From contig OY997653.1 in the NCBI GenBank assembly GCA_963921795.1, positions 5,912,104 to 5,976,103 on the forward strand: 64,000 bases of DNA, given 5' to 3'. Positions 53,318 through 62,991 of this stretch are shown piece after piece (the first letter of the stretch is position 1; every line of letters starts with the position of its first letter). A program made the translations under genes and the position numbers. The notes beneath the pieces were generated by a model. That model did not search any database. It worked only from the letters and a program-made list of their open reading frames with translations, and was not told the origin of the DNA. The DNA comes from Nannobrachium achirus. Taxonomy: Eukaryota > Chordata > Actinopteri > Myctophiformes > Myctophidae.

Positions 53318-53515
53318 AGTGGAAGGTGGAACGTGAGCCAAACAGAGCTGCTGCACTCTATAGAACGTGGATGCTGGCTGACCATGTGAACGCACCCGTC
53401 CTCGTTATGAGAATAAACCTGGCAGAAAGCACAGAGGAGCAGTTGGCTTCACACTTGTCCACCTTCAAAACAGTGAGGGAAAACTGGCTGTGGCCCATAA
53501 AGTGCAAACTGGAAG
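53318..53515 (+). CDS. HECT-like exon (REPNRAAALYRTWMLADHV), copy 2, intact
   Basis: ACTTAG acceptor, EWKVEREPNRAAALYRTWML, APVLVMRINLAESTEEQL, SHLSTFKTVRENWLWPIK and CKLEG, donor GAAG|GTACAG. One frame with no defects. Confidence 0.6.
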
Positions 53516-53598
53516 GTACAGTATGATTCAAATGTAAATGTTTTGTGAAATCATAACTTTCCAAAGAAAGTTACCTGACATTTTGCTTTTCCATATAG

Positions 53599-53685
53599 GA
53601 GATGAGGCGTTTGGTGAAGGCGTCACCCGCACCTTCCTCTCCAGAAGTGTTGCACTTTTGCAATACGGCCTACACTTGAACCTAG
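53599..53685 (+). CDS. HECT-like exon (GDEAFGEGVTRTFLSRSV), copy 2
   Basis: Identical protein to the exon at 51430 and in phase with 53318. Confidence 0.6.
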
Positions 53686-53920
53686 GTATGTTTACTCAAT
53701 ATTGTTGAGAACGTGAGTTCACGACTTTAACCCTAGCATCACTATCCTGCGGGCAATATTCACAAAACATGTCATGCTCACAATGCGTTGGCACTTGTAG
53801 ATTAGCAATTTTCAGTGTGATTTGGTGTTGAGGGGAAAAAAGCAGATAATTTCCATAGCAGACAAGTGTTATTTTACTATAATGTATGAAGGGTTCAGGT
53901 GGTTATTGTATTCTGTGCAG

Positions 53921-54019
53921 GTAACACGGCGGTTACCAGGCTGTTTGATGGTGAGCCAGGTCATTTGGTGCCCTCCAACTCAGAGAGGCTCATAGAGAGC
54001 GACATGTTCTTCATCACAG
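53921..54019 (+). CDS. HECT-like exon (TRLFDGEPGHLVPSNSERL)
   Basis: TGTGCAG acceptor, NTAVTRLFDGEPGHLVPSNS then ERLIESDMFFITG. The LF.GE.GH.VP motif is family-typical. The expected GT donor after ATCACAG reads GA, shared with the copy at 32119, so splicing at this exact border is uncertain. Confidence 0.55.
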
Positions 54020-54262
54020 GATAGGACCAGTGTAATTCTTGCAGTTATGGGTTAAGTGTCTTGCTCACAGACAATTTGACACATAAACCATGGCCAGGAG
54101 GAAAACCAGTGACCTTGTGATTACCATACCCCAGTAGAAGAAAAGCAGTGTAGGTTTTTTATCTTGTTGTAGGATATAAAAAGATGGATGACTGGAGTTG
54201 TTTTAATGGCAAGCAACATTTGGTTGAATTATTAAACTTTGTATACTTTTGGTTTCATTTAG

Positions 54263-54416
54263 GGAGGATCATGGGCTTTTCCTTCCTGCATGGGGGACCC
54301 TCGGTGTACGGCATCAGTCCAGCAGTCCAGCACGTTGTCTTCGGGGGACACCTGAGACCACAACAATCCAGATTGAAGTCTGCGCGGACTTAGATATCCG
54401 GAGCACCATTCAGTTG
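54263..54416 (+). pseudogene. HECT-like exon (GFSFLHGGPSVYGISPAV), frameshifted
   Basis: Sister of the intact exon at 32435-32589. It has one G fewer in the GGGGGG run after VVFGG, which shifts the frame to HLRPQQSRLKSART and a stop. Borders CATTTAG and TTG|GTATGA are conserved. Confidence 0.65.
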
Positions 54417-55047
54417 GTATGATTTCTGCCATTTACAAAAATGATTAATTACAGTTTAGGCATTAAGCAGATGCTTTTAATCCAAAGCGACTTCCAATAA
54501 GCAGATAATAGATCAATATAATAAGCAAGATAATATTTCAGTACATCAACAACAATACAACAAATGCATAGGAATATCAATCTAGATAGAATAAGAACAG
54601 GTAGACCACGCACCTAATCAGTAAAAAAACGTCTAAATCCTAAAAAATGCTATCTAGCTTCATGTGTGGTCGAGGGGAGGGAAGTTTTATGGGTTTAGGT
54701 GGAGTCTGAAGAGGTCCACGGTGGAAGCTAGGGAGTGAGTCTGTTGTTCTAAGTGTGAGTTTATTCCACAGTTTGGAGGCCAGGAGGACAAATTGTCTAG
54801 GACGAGTGGATTTTTGTCCTGGAGTTTTTAAGCAAGGGTCCTGTCATATTGTATTTGCATACAATACACGCATGCCTTGAACAGCCAAATGCTCCTCACC
54901 CACACTCATCATAGAAAATTATGGTCTCTAGTGTAAGCCAATTTAAGCTACTTTTTTTTAAACCAAAAACTAAAAGAAATATGTATGCTAATGACAATAA
55001 CAAACTCTTTTTTAATGTAAATGTTCATTTGTTTCTTTTGTCACCAG
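54417..55047. other. Intron with SINE-like fish repeat
   Basis: Shares 54440-54665 with 32615-33255 apart from the MITE that is absent here. 54665-54870 resembles a dispersed fish repeat (GGTTTAGGTGGAGTCTGAAG, TTATTCCACAGTTTGGAGGC). Confidence 0.5.
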
Positions 55048-55179
55048 CTTGAAGGCAACACCGATTTGTCAGAGGAGGAGGAGGTGAGCTCTGTGAATGA
55101 GCTTGCTATGTCATGGGACATTGATACCATGACAAAGACTAACAGAAGATGGCTCTATGACCGCCTTCTCCTCGCTGCT
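55048..55179 (+). CDS. HECT-like exon (AMSWDIDTMTKTNRRWLYD)
   Basis: TCACCAG acceptor, LEGNTDLSEEEEVSSVNELA then MSWDIDTMTKTNRRWLYDRL and LLAA, donor GCT|GTGAGT. The TMSWD.P..T.TNRRWLYE..L pattern is characteristic of this fish HECT-like family. Last recognisable exon of the 48-55 kb locus. Confidence 0.6.
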
Positions 55180-56857
55180 GTGAGTACTGATACAGTGACA
55201 CACTTAGTGAATAACGTATGCATATTTATTTTGATGTCATGATTCCACCACACCCTCGGGCGGCCGAGCGTCTAGTCGGCGCCCTGGCCAACTCGGGAAC
55301 AATGTAAATAGGGGATGAATGCCCTGCCCTTTAATGCAAACACCATTATAACTGTTGTCATAGGATCTGTTTTGACCATCTGTTTGCGTGTGTCCATTTA
55401 TGCCCATATATGGGGATATCTATCTGTCTACGTCCATTTTATGTCCATATATGGAGATCTCTGTAGGACCCGTTTTGACCATATGTTTGCCTGTGTCCAT
55501 TTATGCCCATATATGGAGTTATCTGTCTGTCTGCGTCCATTTTATGCCCATATATGGAGATCTCTGTAGGACCTGTATTGACCATCTGTTTGCCTGTGTC
55601 CATTTATGCTCATATGACCCGTTTTGACCATCTGTTTGCCTGTGTCCATTTATGCCCATATATGGAGATATCTGTATCTGTCTTTTTGCGTCCATTTTAT
55701 GCCCATATATGGAGATCTTTGACCATCTGTTTAATATGGAGATATCCGTATCTGTCTGTCTGCATCCATTTTATGCCCATAAATGGAGATCTATGCAGAC
55801 ACAGTGCCGGTTCCGGGAAACCCTGATGTCAGACATCAGAATCCGAACCTTTCGTGCTGGTTCGAGAAAATCGCGTATCGGATCGGGTCGAGGCCGGGCA
55901 CTGCACTACCTGCTGCGGCGGGGAACGCGCGTGCCAAATTTGAAATAGGGAATGAATGCCCCACCCTTTAATGCAAACCCCATTATACCTGTTGTCATAA
56001 GAGCCGTTTTGACCATATGTTTGCCTGTGTCCTTTTATGCCCATATAGGAACATCAGAATACGTAACCATGGCATTTTTTTGTTGACTCATGTGGCGTAC
56101 GTGATCTCAGAGCCTTTTATGATGTGATGTCACAATGAGTCAGCGCTTGCGCCGATTTCCTCCGGAACAGCCTGATGTCAACAATCAGCCCGCATAAGGA
56201 GATTCCGAACGTTTCGCGCCGGTAAGGGAAAACCGCGCGTCGGGTCGGGTCGAGGCCCGGCACTGACTCTGGGCTAGAGGTTTGGGTTGTATAGTTACCT
56301 TGTCATGATGTTGCACCCAAGTATTGTTGAGATATCCTCAGTCGTTTCTCTGTTGATTAAAAATGTATGGTGGAACAACCAGGTGCTCAGTAGAGGTACA
56401 AGTTGAGTTAAAAACATATGGTTGGTCCATCTAAAACTAAAAGAAGAGGAGAGATCTGAGCACTCAAAAAATAAAGGAGAGCAGAGGAGACCTGTGTGTC
56501 GACACATGTTGACTTTCTAACATTTTTGTAATGAATGAAGTACCTTGATTTCACTCCTGCCCCCTCTCCTCCTTTACTTTTGGAGTGCTCAGATCTATCC
56601 TCTTCTTTCAAGTGATTAGAACAGTATGTACCAAAATAATCTTGCATAGTAGTAGACTTACATTGAACAGTGAAACAGCTCTCCAAGTCTCTCTTTTATC
56701 ACGTAAATGAACACAAAGTGGATCATATGTGTAAATGGTGTCTATGTCTGTCTGTCTACAGTATAGCTTTACCATTGCTCACTCCGGTGCCTCCCACGTT
56801 GAAAAGGTGCTCTAGGTCTGATGTCTTCTTCATCTGACTTCTTTCTTGTGTCTCCAG
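55180..56857. other. Satellite and spacer
   Basis: 55320-56050 is the satellite listed separately. 56050-56857 shows no gene. It includes two related segments in inverted orientation near 56450-56465 and 56590-56605 (GAGAGATCTGAGCACTC against GAGTGCTCAGATC). Confidence 0.5.
55320..56050. repeat. Tandem repeat with TTTATGCCCATATATGGAG core
   Basis: Imperfect units of 60-125 bp combining TGTTTGCCTGTGTCCATT, TTTATGCCCATATATGGAG, ATCTCTGTAGGACC and GTTTTGACCATCTG. About seven CATATATGG cores are present. Open frames across it (about 80-107 codons) are satellite artefacts. Confidence 0.85.
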
Positions 56858-57037
56858 AGTCTCCAGCTGATGTTTCACAGCCAGAAGATTCTCCAGCTGA
56901 TGCTTCACAGCCAGAAGATTCTCCAGCTGATGTTTCACAGCCAGAAGATTCTCCAGCTGATGTTTCACAGCCAGAAGATTCTCCAGCTGGTGCTTCACAG
57001 CCAGCAGAGCCTCAGACCAGAGAGCAACTCTTACAAT
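56858..57037 (+). CDS. Linker exon with SPADVSQPED repeats
   Basis: TCTCCAG acceptor and ACAAT|GTGAGT donor. One frame encodes five tandem copies of a 10-residue unit (SPADVSQPED and the variants ADASQPED and AGASQPAE), a 30-bp coding minisatellite, then PQTREQLLQ. It joins in phase to the PRY-SPRY exon, so it is a disordered spacer preceding B30.2 in a TRIM- or NLR-type fish gene. The upstream exons that would decide between these are not present in the window. Confidence 0.6.
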
Positions 57038-57133
57038 GTGAGTCCGTGTTCAGGATGAGTATTATCTGACAAACTCTCAGAAACTGATGGGATGGGAGTC
57101 TAATTCATGATATTTTGTCATGTGTTCTCACAG

Positions 57134-57685
57134 ATTCCTGTCCACTCTCATTGGATGTGAAGACAGTACACCACCACCTCTCCCTGTCGGAGGAGAACAG
57201 GAAGGTGACCAGACAGTACACAAAGTACCCTGGTCATCGAAAGAGATTTACAAATTGCCGTCAGGTGTTGTCTAGAGTGAGTCTGACTGAACGTTCTTAC
57301 TGGGAAGTAGAATGGAACGAGCGTGAATCGATTTATATAGCAGTCTCTTATGAAGACATCAAAAGAGGTTCAGACTATCTGGGAAATGAGAGTAGCTGGG
57401 ATAGTCAAAGATTTGGATCAAATTCAAAGTCCTGGTGTTTAAGATGCATAGGTGATGACTACAGGTTCACACACGACGGCATACACACTAGAGTGGCGAA
57501 GCCTTCTACTAGTTCCACCAGTTGAGGCTAAAACGTATGGGTGGCAGTATACCCATAGTTTGACCAGGGTGGGGGTGTACCTGGACCACAAGGCAGGTAC
57601 TCTGTCCTTCTACAGTGTTTGTGACAACACACTGACCCACCTCCATACAATTCACACCACCTTCACAAAACCTACGCAGGGATAG
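57134..57685 (+). pseudogene. PRY-SPRY (B30.2) exon, disrupted
   Basis: CTCACAG acceptor, then PRY motif CPLSLDVKTVHHHLSLSEEN and SPRY motifs RVSLTERSYWEVEWNERE, IYIAVSYEDIKRGS and FGSNSKSWCLRC. After VAKPSTSSTS a stop is reached. The remainder RVGVYLDHKAGTLSFYSV and HTIHTTFTKPTQG is in another frame, beginning after an extra segment of about 44 bp (57525-57568). B30.2 domains serve as ligand-binding modules in finTRIM and NLR-C immune proteins. This copy would be truncated before the conserved core strands. Confidence 0.8.
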
Positions 57686-57723
57686 GGATGTATGGGATGT
57701 ATTCTTACCCCAAAATGGGATGT

Positions 57724-57782
57724 ATTCTTACCCCAAATGGTTCCATGATCACTGGGATCATGGAACCATTTGGGGTAAGAAT
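57724..57782. repeat. Perfect hairpin, 27-bp arms
   Basis: ATTCTTACCCCAAATGGTTC then CATGATC is followed by a 4-5 base loop and its exact complement. A direct repeat of GGGATGTATTCTTACCCC lies just upstream (57700-57735). Confidence 0.9.
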
Positions 57783-58532
57783 CCTCAGCATGCTGGTTCT
57801 AGTCAGACGAAGGTAGTTCATACAGCAGAGGTGTGCAAGATATGGTAGACACAGGGGCGTCACAAGGGTGGGGGGGGGGGGGGGGGGGGGCTGAATTATA
57901 GGGGCCTGAATTATTTAGCTATTGAAAAATAGCAGATCTACAAGCTTGTAGATGTTGAAGACCCCTGATATACATGATGCTTTTATTAACAATAACAGTA
58001 ACTAGAAAGGTGCAATTATGGGAAAGTGCAAGGGGTGGTTGCCTATATATTGTGATGTCACATGAAGCATGACCAGAGCAGTGAAGTCTGACGTCATTTA
58101 CCCATCCTACCTGGTTCATGTATTCTCCATAGAGAAATTACTTCCATGAACCGGGGGATGAGCGAGTGACATCATGACTTCACTGCTCTATTAATTAGGC
58201 ATCAGTATGTGTTTCTGTTATTAATAGTCTATACATGGCCAGTAATAACACTATAATGTCCAAAACTTCCACAGCCATGACAGAAACAGCTGCAGGAGGC
58301 GTGTCTTGTCCTGGGGGTCAGTGATAAGGGGTCGATCAACCACCTGACCAACAGACTACAAGAGCTGCTTAATAGTGTTGTAGTCAAGTCCACAACAACA
58401 AAGTCTAACGTGACAGACGTTGTTCCAGGAAGCTCCAAGCTTTATATTATTAGTCAAATAAATAAATATCAACTAAAAACAAAGCTAGGGTTTCGTCTCG
58501 GTCCACACAGGGGGAAGTTGGAAGCCGCAAAA
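57783..58532. other. Spacer before HSDL2, with poly-G tract, half palindrome and MITE
   Basis: A poly-G tract (57869-57890), a short palindrome AGCAGATCTACAAGCTTGTAG (57931-57950, quoted 5' part) and the MITE at 58075-58190. 58410-58532 is open upstream of the HSDL2 ATG but not conserved, and probably represents 5' UTR or flank. Confidence 0.5.
58075..58190. mobile_element. Palindromic MITE, AGTGAAGTC family, short copy
   Basis: Inverted ends AGAGCAGTGAAGTCTGACGT and its complement at 58171-58190, with CCATCCTACCTGGTTCATG against CATGAACCGGGGGATG inside. Same family as 32685-33114 but lacking its 300-bp centre. Confidence 0.8.
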
Positions 58533-59804
58533 ATGTTGCAAAACACCGGTAAACTGGCAGGTTGTACTTTGTTCATCACGGGCGCTAGTAGAGGCATCGG
58601 TAAAGCAATCGCTCTGAAGGCGGCGAGAGACAGAGCCAATATTGTCATCGCCGCCAAGACGGCTGAAGCGCACCCAAAGCTTCCTGGAACCATTTATACT
58701 GCAGCACAGGAGATCGAGGCTGTGGGAGGTAAGGCGTTGCCATGCATCGTCGACGTGCGCGACGAGGGACAAATCAGTGCCGCTGTCGAACAGGCTGTCC
58801 AGAAGTTTGGAGGTATTGACATCTTGGTGAACAACGCCAGTGCCATCAACCTGACGGGAACGTTAGAGACTCCGATGAAGAAAGTTGACCTCATGTTGGG
58901 AATCAACCTGCGAGGAACCTACTTAACGTCTAAGCTCTGCATCCCTCACCTGTTGAAGAGCAGCAAAACACCTCACATCCTGAACCTGTCTCCTCCCCTG
59001 AACCTGAACCCCATCTGGTTCAAGAACCACATAGCGTACACCATGGCCAAGTACGGTATGTCCATGTGCGTCCTGGGAATGGCAGAGGAGTTCAGGGGTC
59101 AAATCGCCGTCAACGCGCTGTGGCCGAAAACGGGCATCCAGACAGCCGCCATGGACATGCTGGGCGGGTCGGGCATAGCAAAGCAGTGTCGCAACGTAGA
59201 CATCATGTCCGACGCAGCGTACGCCATCCTGTCCAAGCCGACCTCGTATACCGGAAACTTCGTCATCGATGAGGCCATCCTCCGGCAGGAAGGTGTGGTC
59301 GACTTCGATCCGTATGCCATAGAGCCTGGTCACCCCCTGTTGCCGGATTTCTTCCTGGACGAGGAGCCTGAGGAATTGGTCAAAATGATGGAGCAACATG
59401 GGGCCACACCGGCTTTTAAGCCACCCAGTAGTAGTCAAGCGCCCCCTAGTGAGAGCTCTACAGGAGGTCCCATAGAAGCCACGTTCAATGTCATCAGAGG
59501 AATCCTTAATCCTGACATGGTGAAGTCCACTCTGGGAGTGTATAAGTTTGTACTTTCTGGTGATCATGCGGGCACTTGGTTCATTGACCTGAAGAACAAT
59601 TCGGGGGAGGCTGGACCGGGCGAGCCGCCAGTCCCAGCAGACGTCGTCATGACCATGGACTCGGCCGACTTCAGCAAAATGTTTGCTGGGAAACTGAAGC
59701 CGACCATGGCGTTCATGTCTGGGAAGCTGAGAATCAAAGGCGACATGACGATGGCCATTAAAATGGAGAAGATGATGTCATTGATGCAGAAATCCAAGCT
59801 CTAA
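58533..59804 (+). CDS. hsdl2: Hydroxysteroid dehydrogenase-like protein 2, intronless copy
   Basis: The ATG at 58533 (MLQNTGKLAGCTLFITGASR) gives 423 residues, close to the usual length of HSDL2; the earlier ATG at 58410 adds a non-conserved leader. Short-chain dehydrogenase signatures are present: TGASRGIGKA (16-25, NAD(P)-binding), NNAS (100-103), Ser153 in ILNLSPPLNL, and Y169-x3-K173 (YTMAK). From about residue 315 an SCP2 sterol-carrier domain follows (IEATFNVIRGILNPDMVKST to GKLKPTMAFMSGKLRIKG). It ends in SKL, a classical peroxisomal targeting signal. HSDL2 acts in peroxisomes/mitochondria in lipid metabolism; its substrate is not settled. The full frame without introns, where vertebrate HSDL2 is multi-exonic, indicates a retrocopy. 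DRANIV replaces the usual DGANIV. No stop or frameshift, so it could be expressed. Confidence 0.93.
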   Translation: MLQNTGKLAGCTLFITGASRGIGKAIALKAARDRANIVIAAKTAEAHPKLPGTIYTAAQEIEAVGGKALPCIVDVRDEGQISAAVEQAVQKFGGIDILVNNASAINLTGTLETPMKKVDLMLGINLRGTYLTSKLCIPHLLKSSKTPHILNLSPPLNLNPIWFKNHIAYTMAKYGMSMCVLGMAEEFRGQIAVNALWPKTGIQTAAMDMLGGSGIAKQCRNVDIMSDAAYAILSKPTSYTGNFVIDEAILRQEGVVDFDPYAIEPGHPLLPDFFLDEEPEELVKMMEQHGATPAFKPPSSSQAPPSESSTGGPIEATFNVIRGILNPDMVKSTLGVYKFVLSGDHAGTWFIDLKNNSGEAGPGEPPVPADVVMTMDSADFSKMFAGKLKPTMAFMSGKLRIKGDMTMAIKMEKMMSLMQKSKL

Positions 59805-60544
59805 CTCCCCCAGGCTGCCATTAACAGGACTTGATTCTCAAACCACCTTAAGGCAACGGCAAGGCATCCCTGGTGTAGAGCTCGAAGTGGTGACCATAAA
59901 TTCCCTTAACCACCTTAACTGGACATATTCACACACCACTTTAATATAACAAGACGAACCTCGGTTCGAAGTGAAGCGGTGGACAGATAGAACCCTTATT
60001 CTGAATGTATTTGGAGAGCCGGTATGACAGTTGGTATAATAGGTTTAAAAAATATATAGATACATTAAAATAAGAACTTGTAATTAAATAAATACATAAA
60101 TAAATATAAAGTGTTTAAATAAAAGGATGTTGAATTAAAAATGAAAGGAAAAGGTGTTTAAATTAAAGGATATTGTCTGGAGAGCCGGTTGGTATAATGG
60201 GTTTAAAAAAAATACAGTAAAATTGAAAATAAATAAAATTAATATTAATTAAAATATAAAAAAAAATTAGTGTTTAAATGAAAGGATATTTAAATAAAAT
60301 ATCATAATTGTGTCACAATTGTCATGTGAAGCTCAACCAATAACCTAATTAACACACACTCAGACTTTAAATACATCTCATTGGTTAAGGGCGTTGCTTT
60401 TATACTGTGAAGGAAAGAGATAAAATAAAAGATTTATATAAAATAATCCAGTATATCCAGTATTTCCCAATATACTGCAATATATTATGTTAATATCAGT
60501 GGTGGAACCTCTTTAAAATAAAATAAATACCATAATTGGAAGAT
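59805..60544. other. AT-rich flank with inverted repeat and CCACCTTAA motifs
   Basis: 59840-59940 has several CCACCTTAA/CCTTAA motifs, repeated near 63785-63960. 59961-60110 is one arm of the inverted repeat around the helicase ORF. 60160-60300 is a partly duplicated copy of that arm (GGAGAGCCGG, GGTATAATGGGTTTAAAAAA). Confidence 0.6.
59961..60110. repeat. Left arm of inverted repeat flanking helicase-endonuclease ORF
   Basis: Reverse complement of 62992-63155 with good agreement, including GGTTCGAAGTGAAGCGGTGG, ATTTGGAGAGCCGGTATGAC and the AATAAATACATAAATAAATA end. Confidence 0.85.
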
Positions 60545-62935
60545 TTATAAAGTTTTCTTTAATGTTATCAACAAAGCATCGTGGTCTCTGGCTGTGTAGT
60601 AAGAACTGTACAAAGAGGGATGTGCAGTAAAATGTTCATTATTCCGGAAGTAGGCGTGGTCTAAGTGTCCTCCTTCGAAAAAATGGGTTGCTTCTTTTAT
60701 AAGTTGAGTGAATCCTAGTTCCTGAAGACTTTGTGAAATGTAATTGTTGAAGTCTTGAGCAAAACAAATGTTGAAGTCACCACAAATTAGAGTTGTTTTC
60801 AGAGGGTTGATTAAGTGTATCAAATTGTGAATCAAAGCTTTATCTGAATTGCTTTTGTAGACAGTAATAATGTCAATGTTTGGTGAGACCATCGTTGTGA
60901 TTTGTATAATTCCATCATTGATATCTGTTTGATATTGGAATTTGTGTCGTCTGTAATATGTGGCTAATCCTTTGCCAGGTCCAATACTATTTAAATGGAG
61001 GGAAAAGCCATCAATCTGCAAAGATGGGTCCTGGCTATTGTTGTGTGTGAGCCATGTTTCAGAGATGCATATAATATCAGCATAAGCCAAAACAGTATCC
61101 TCTTTAATTTCAGGTAGTTTAGGCACTAGGGAATGACAGTTGAGAGCTGCAACTTTTACTGTCCAGTCATGTGTGTTTTCCCATTCTGTAAGGTTGTTGT
61201 TGATGGACACACTCTCCATCCTTCTGAGTTCTTGTAAGGCATTTTCATCTGCATACAGCTTATCTTGTGGCAGAGAATCGATTATGTACAGTTGTTCTAA
61301 AGAAGGAACTCTGCTTAACATGACATATCCCATAGCTGCTTGGAAGATTGTTCTTAAATCCATTACTGCTTTCTGGGGTTTGGGAATTCCTTGTCCTTGG
61401 AATTTATGGCATGTTGCAGCATAACAAATTACTAATGGAAATTGATAGACGGTTGCAGTATTTGATGTATGAATTTGTTTCTTCATCAGGCTGTAAGTGA
61501 ATTCAACTTTTTCTACTGGTGTACAACCTGGGTACTGTGACTGCAGTGCTCTTTGGGTTGTACGCTTCTTTACCCCTTGATATTCTTCCGAGAATCTGAC
61601 CATTAATTTCATGACTTGTTGTTTGTCTTTGATGACTGCAGCAAGGGTTCCTCTTGAGCCATTGGTTAAACCATCAAGAGTATCTAAATTGTGAATAAGC
61701 ATCACTAGAGCATCTATTTTGAGTTTCAGGAATTGGAGAAATGCTGTATTTCCAACTGTTCCTTTCTTCTCAACCGTAGGTTTAAAATTAGGAATTGTAG
61801 GATGATGATTAATGGCTTCTACTACTATTACTTCTGTTTGAAGTTCTGTTAGTCTCATATCGTTATGCTCCTTCACTGTTGCATTATTGCAGCTAATGTA
61901 TGTTGCACCAATTGTGTCAGCATGACCTTTAGGTCTGATTCTAGTAGTTAGAATTCTTAGATCTTCTTCTGTTTGTTGACCCACTCTGAGTCTATTCAGA
62001 ATGTCAGCATATGCATGGTCTTCTCCTTGCCTGTGATTTTCCTCTAGTGTGATAATTTCAAATAGTTGCCAATGAGGTTGAATATAGAATGGTAGTTTGT
62101 AGTCTTCACATTGGGGTTCAGAAAATATGTATTTAGCTTGACATGGTTTGAGTTGCATTAAATCACCAAAGAAGAACATTGCAAGACCACCACATATCTT
62201 ATCAGGTTGAAGCATGATTTCACGAAGCAGAAGATCGAGCATGTAAAGCATATCTGCTTTTACCATGGAGATTTCATCTACAATGACTGCCCTAAGATTT
62301 GTAAGCTGTATCCTTGTATTGTCTCGTTTCTTGTCACCTAGTGGATAGTGTTGATTACCAAAGTTGAATCCAAATGTTGTGTGAAGTGTTTGTCCTCTGA
62401 CTCTAGAGGCTGCTGTTCCAGTTGGGGCAGTGACCAACACATATGGGCAGTCTGGGTTGTCACCATTTTTGTATAGAATGAGATGAAGCCATTGCTTTAA
62501 GATATTGATGACAGTAGATTTTCCACAACCTGCTCCGCCATTAACCATTAACAGTGGAGCTGTTGGAATTGCATTCTTTTCTTTCAGTGCCTTAACAAGA
62601 GCTCTTGCATATCCTATGCCTTTTTCCACAACCTTCCTCTGATAATAGTCAAGCTTTCTTGTCTTTGTCCACAGAATATGTTGTGGTTCTAATTCAATGG
62701 GTTGAAATGTTTTTTCCAAATGATTGCTATTCTGTGGTAGTGCATGATCATCGGGATCAAGATGAATAAAGTCTGGATGAGGTAAAGGACCTTGCAGATT
62801 GCAATCAAGAACATCTTGTTCTCCTTCAGGATTTAACATGTTATCTATTTCTTGATTTCGGGCAGATTCTTCAACTGCTAGTCTAGCTTGTTCCACACTA
62901 TCTAGATGTTCCATGACGTGTTGCTTAACCATCAT
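60545..62935 (-). CDS. Helentron-like PIF1-type helicase plus AP-type endonuclease (Rep-less)
   Basis: Uninterrupted 796 codons; the frame stays open upstream for about 18 more codons (to about 62990), up to the inverted repeat. Helicase motifs: GGAGCGKST (133-141), APTGTAASRVRGQTLH (170-185), VIVDEISMV (217-225), FFGDLMQLKP (255-264), then CHKFQGQG and YVMLSRV, as in PIF1/Helitron SF1B helicases. From about residue 591 an exonuclease-endonuclease-phosphatase domain follows: ALNCHSL, CISETWL, ITVYKS, LICGDFNI, HLDHAYF and RDHDALL, all metal-site motifs present. This helicase-EN order is typical of Helentron proteins, which normally also have an N-terminal Rep (HUH) domain. That part is absent here, and the start Met is internal to the usual protein. 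It is either a truncated element or captured cargo with surviving frame. Confidence 0.9.
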   Translation of the reverse strand: MMVKQHVMEHLDSVEQARLAVEESARNQEIDNMLNPEGEQDVLDCNLQGPLPHPDFIHLDPDDHALPQNSNHLEKTFQPIELEPQHILWTKTRKLDYYQRKVVEKGIGYARALVKALKEKNAIPTAPLLMVNGGAGCGKSTVINILKQWLHLILYKNGDNPDCPYVLVTAPTGTAASRVRGQTLHTTFGFNFGNQHYPLGDKKRDNTRIQLTNLRAVIVDEISMVKADMLYMLDLLLREIMLQPDKICGGLAMFFFGDLMQLKPCQAKYIFSEPQCEDYKLPFYIQPHWQLFEIITLEENHRQGEDHAYADILNRLRVGQQTEEDLRILTTRIRPKGHADTIGATYISCNNATVKEHNDMRLTELQTEVIVVEAINHHPTIPNFKPTVEKKGTVGNTAFLQFLKLKIDALVMLIHNLDTLDGLTNGSRGTLAAVIKDKQQVMKLMVRFSEEYQGVKKRTTQRALQSQYPGCTPVEKVEFTYSLMKKQIHTSNTATVYQFPLVICYAATCHKFQGQGIPKPQKAVMDLRTIFQAAMGYVMLSRVPSLEQLYIIDSLPQDKLYADENALQELRRMESVSINNNLTEWENTHDWTVKVAALNCHSLVPKLPEIKEDTVLAYADIICISETWLTHNNSQDPSLQIDGFSLHLNSIGPGKGLATYYRRHKFQYQTDINDGIIQITTMVSPNIDIITVYKSNSDKALIHNLIHLINPLKTTLICGDFNICFAQDFNNYISQSLQELGFTQLIKEATHFFEGGHLDHAYFRNNEHFTAHPSLYSSYYTARDHDALLITLKKTL

Positions 62936-62991
62936 GATGTCTTGTTGTAGGTTAGTGTATTCTGCTTTTCTTTCATTTTCAAATGAAAGAA

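Noticed and set aside
58923..59567. 214-codon minus-strand frame opposite HSDL2
   Set aside because: Antisense shadow of a strongly conserved coding sequence; no independent homology.
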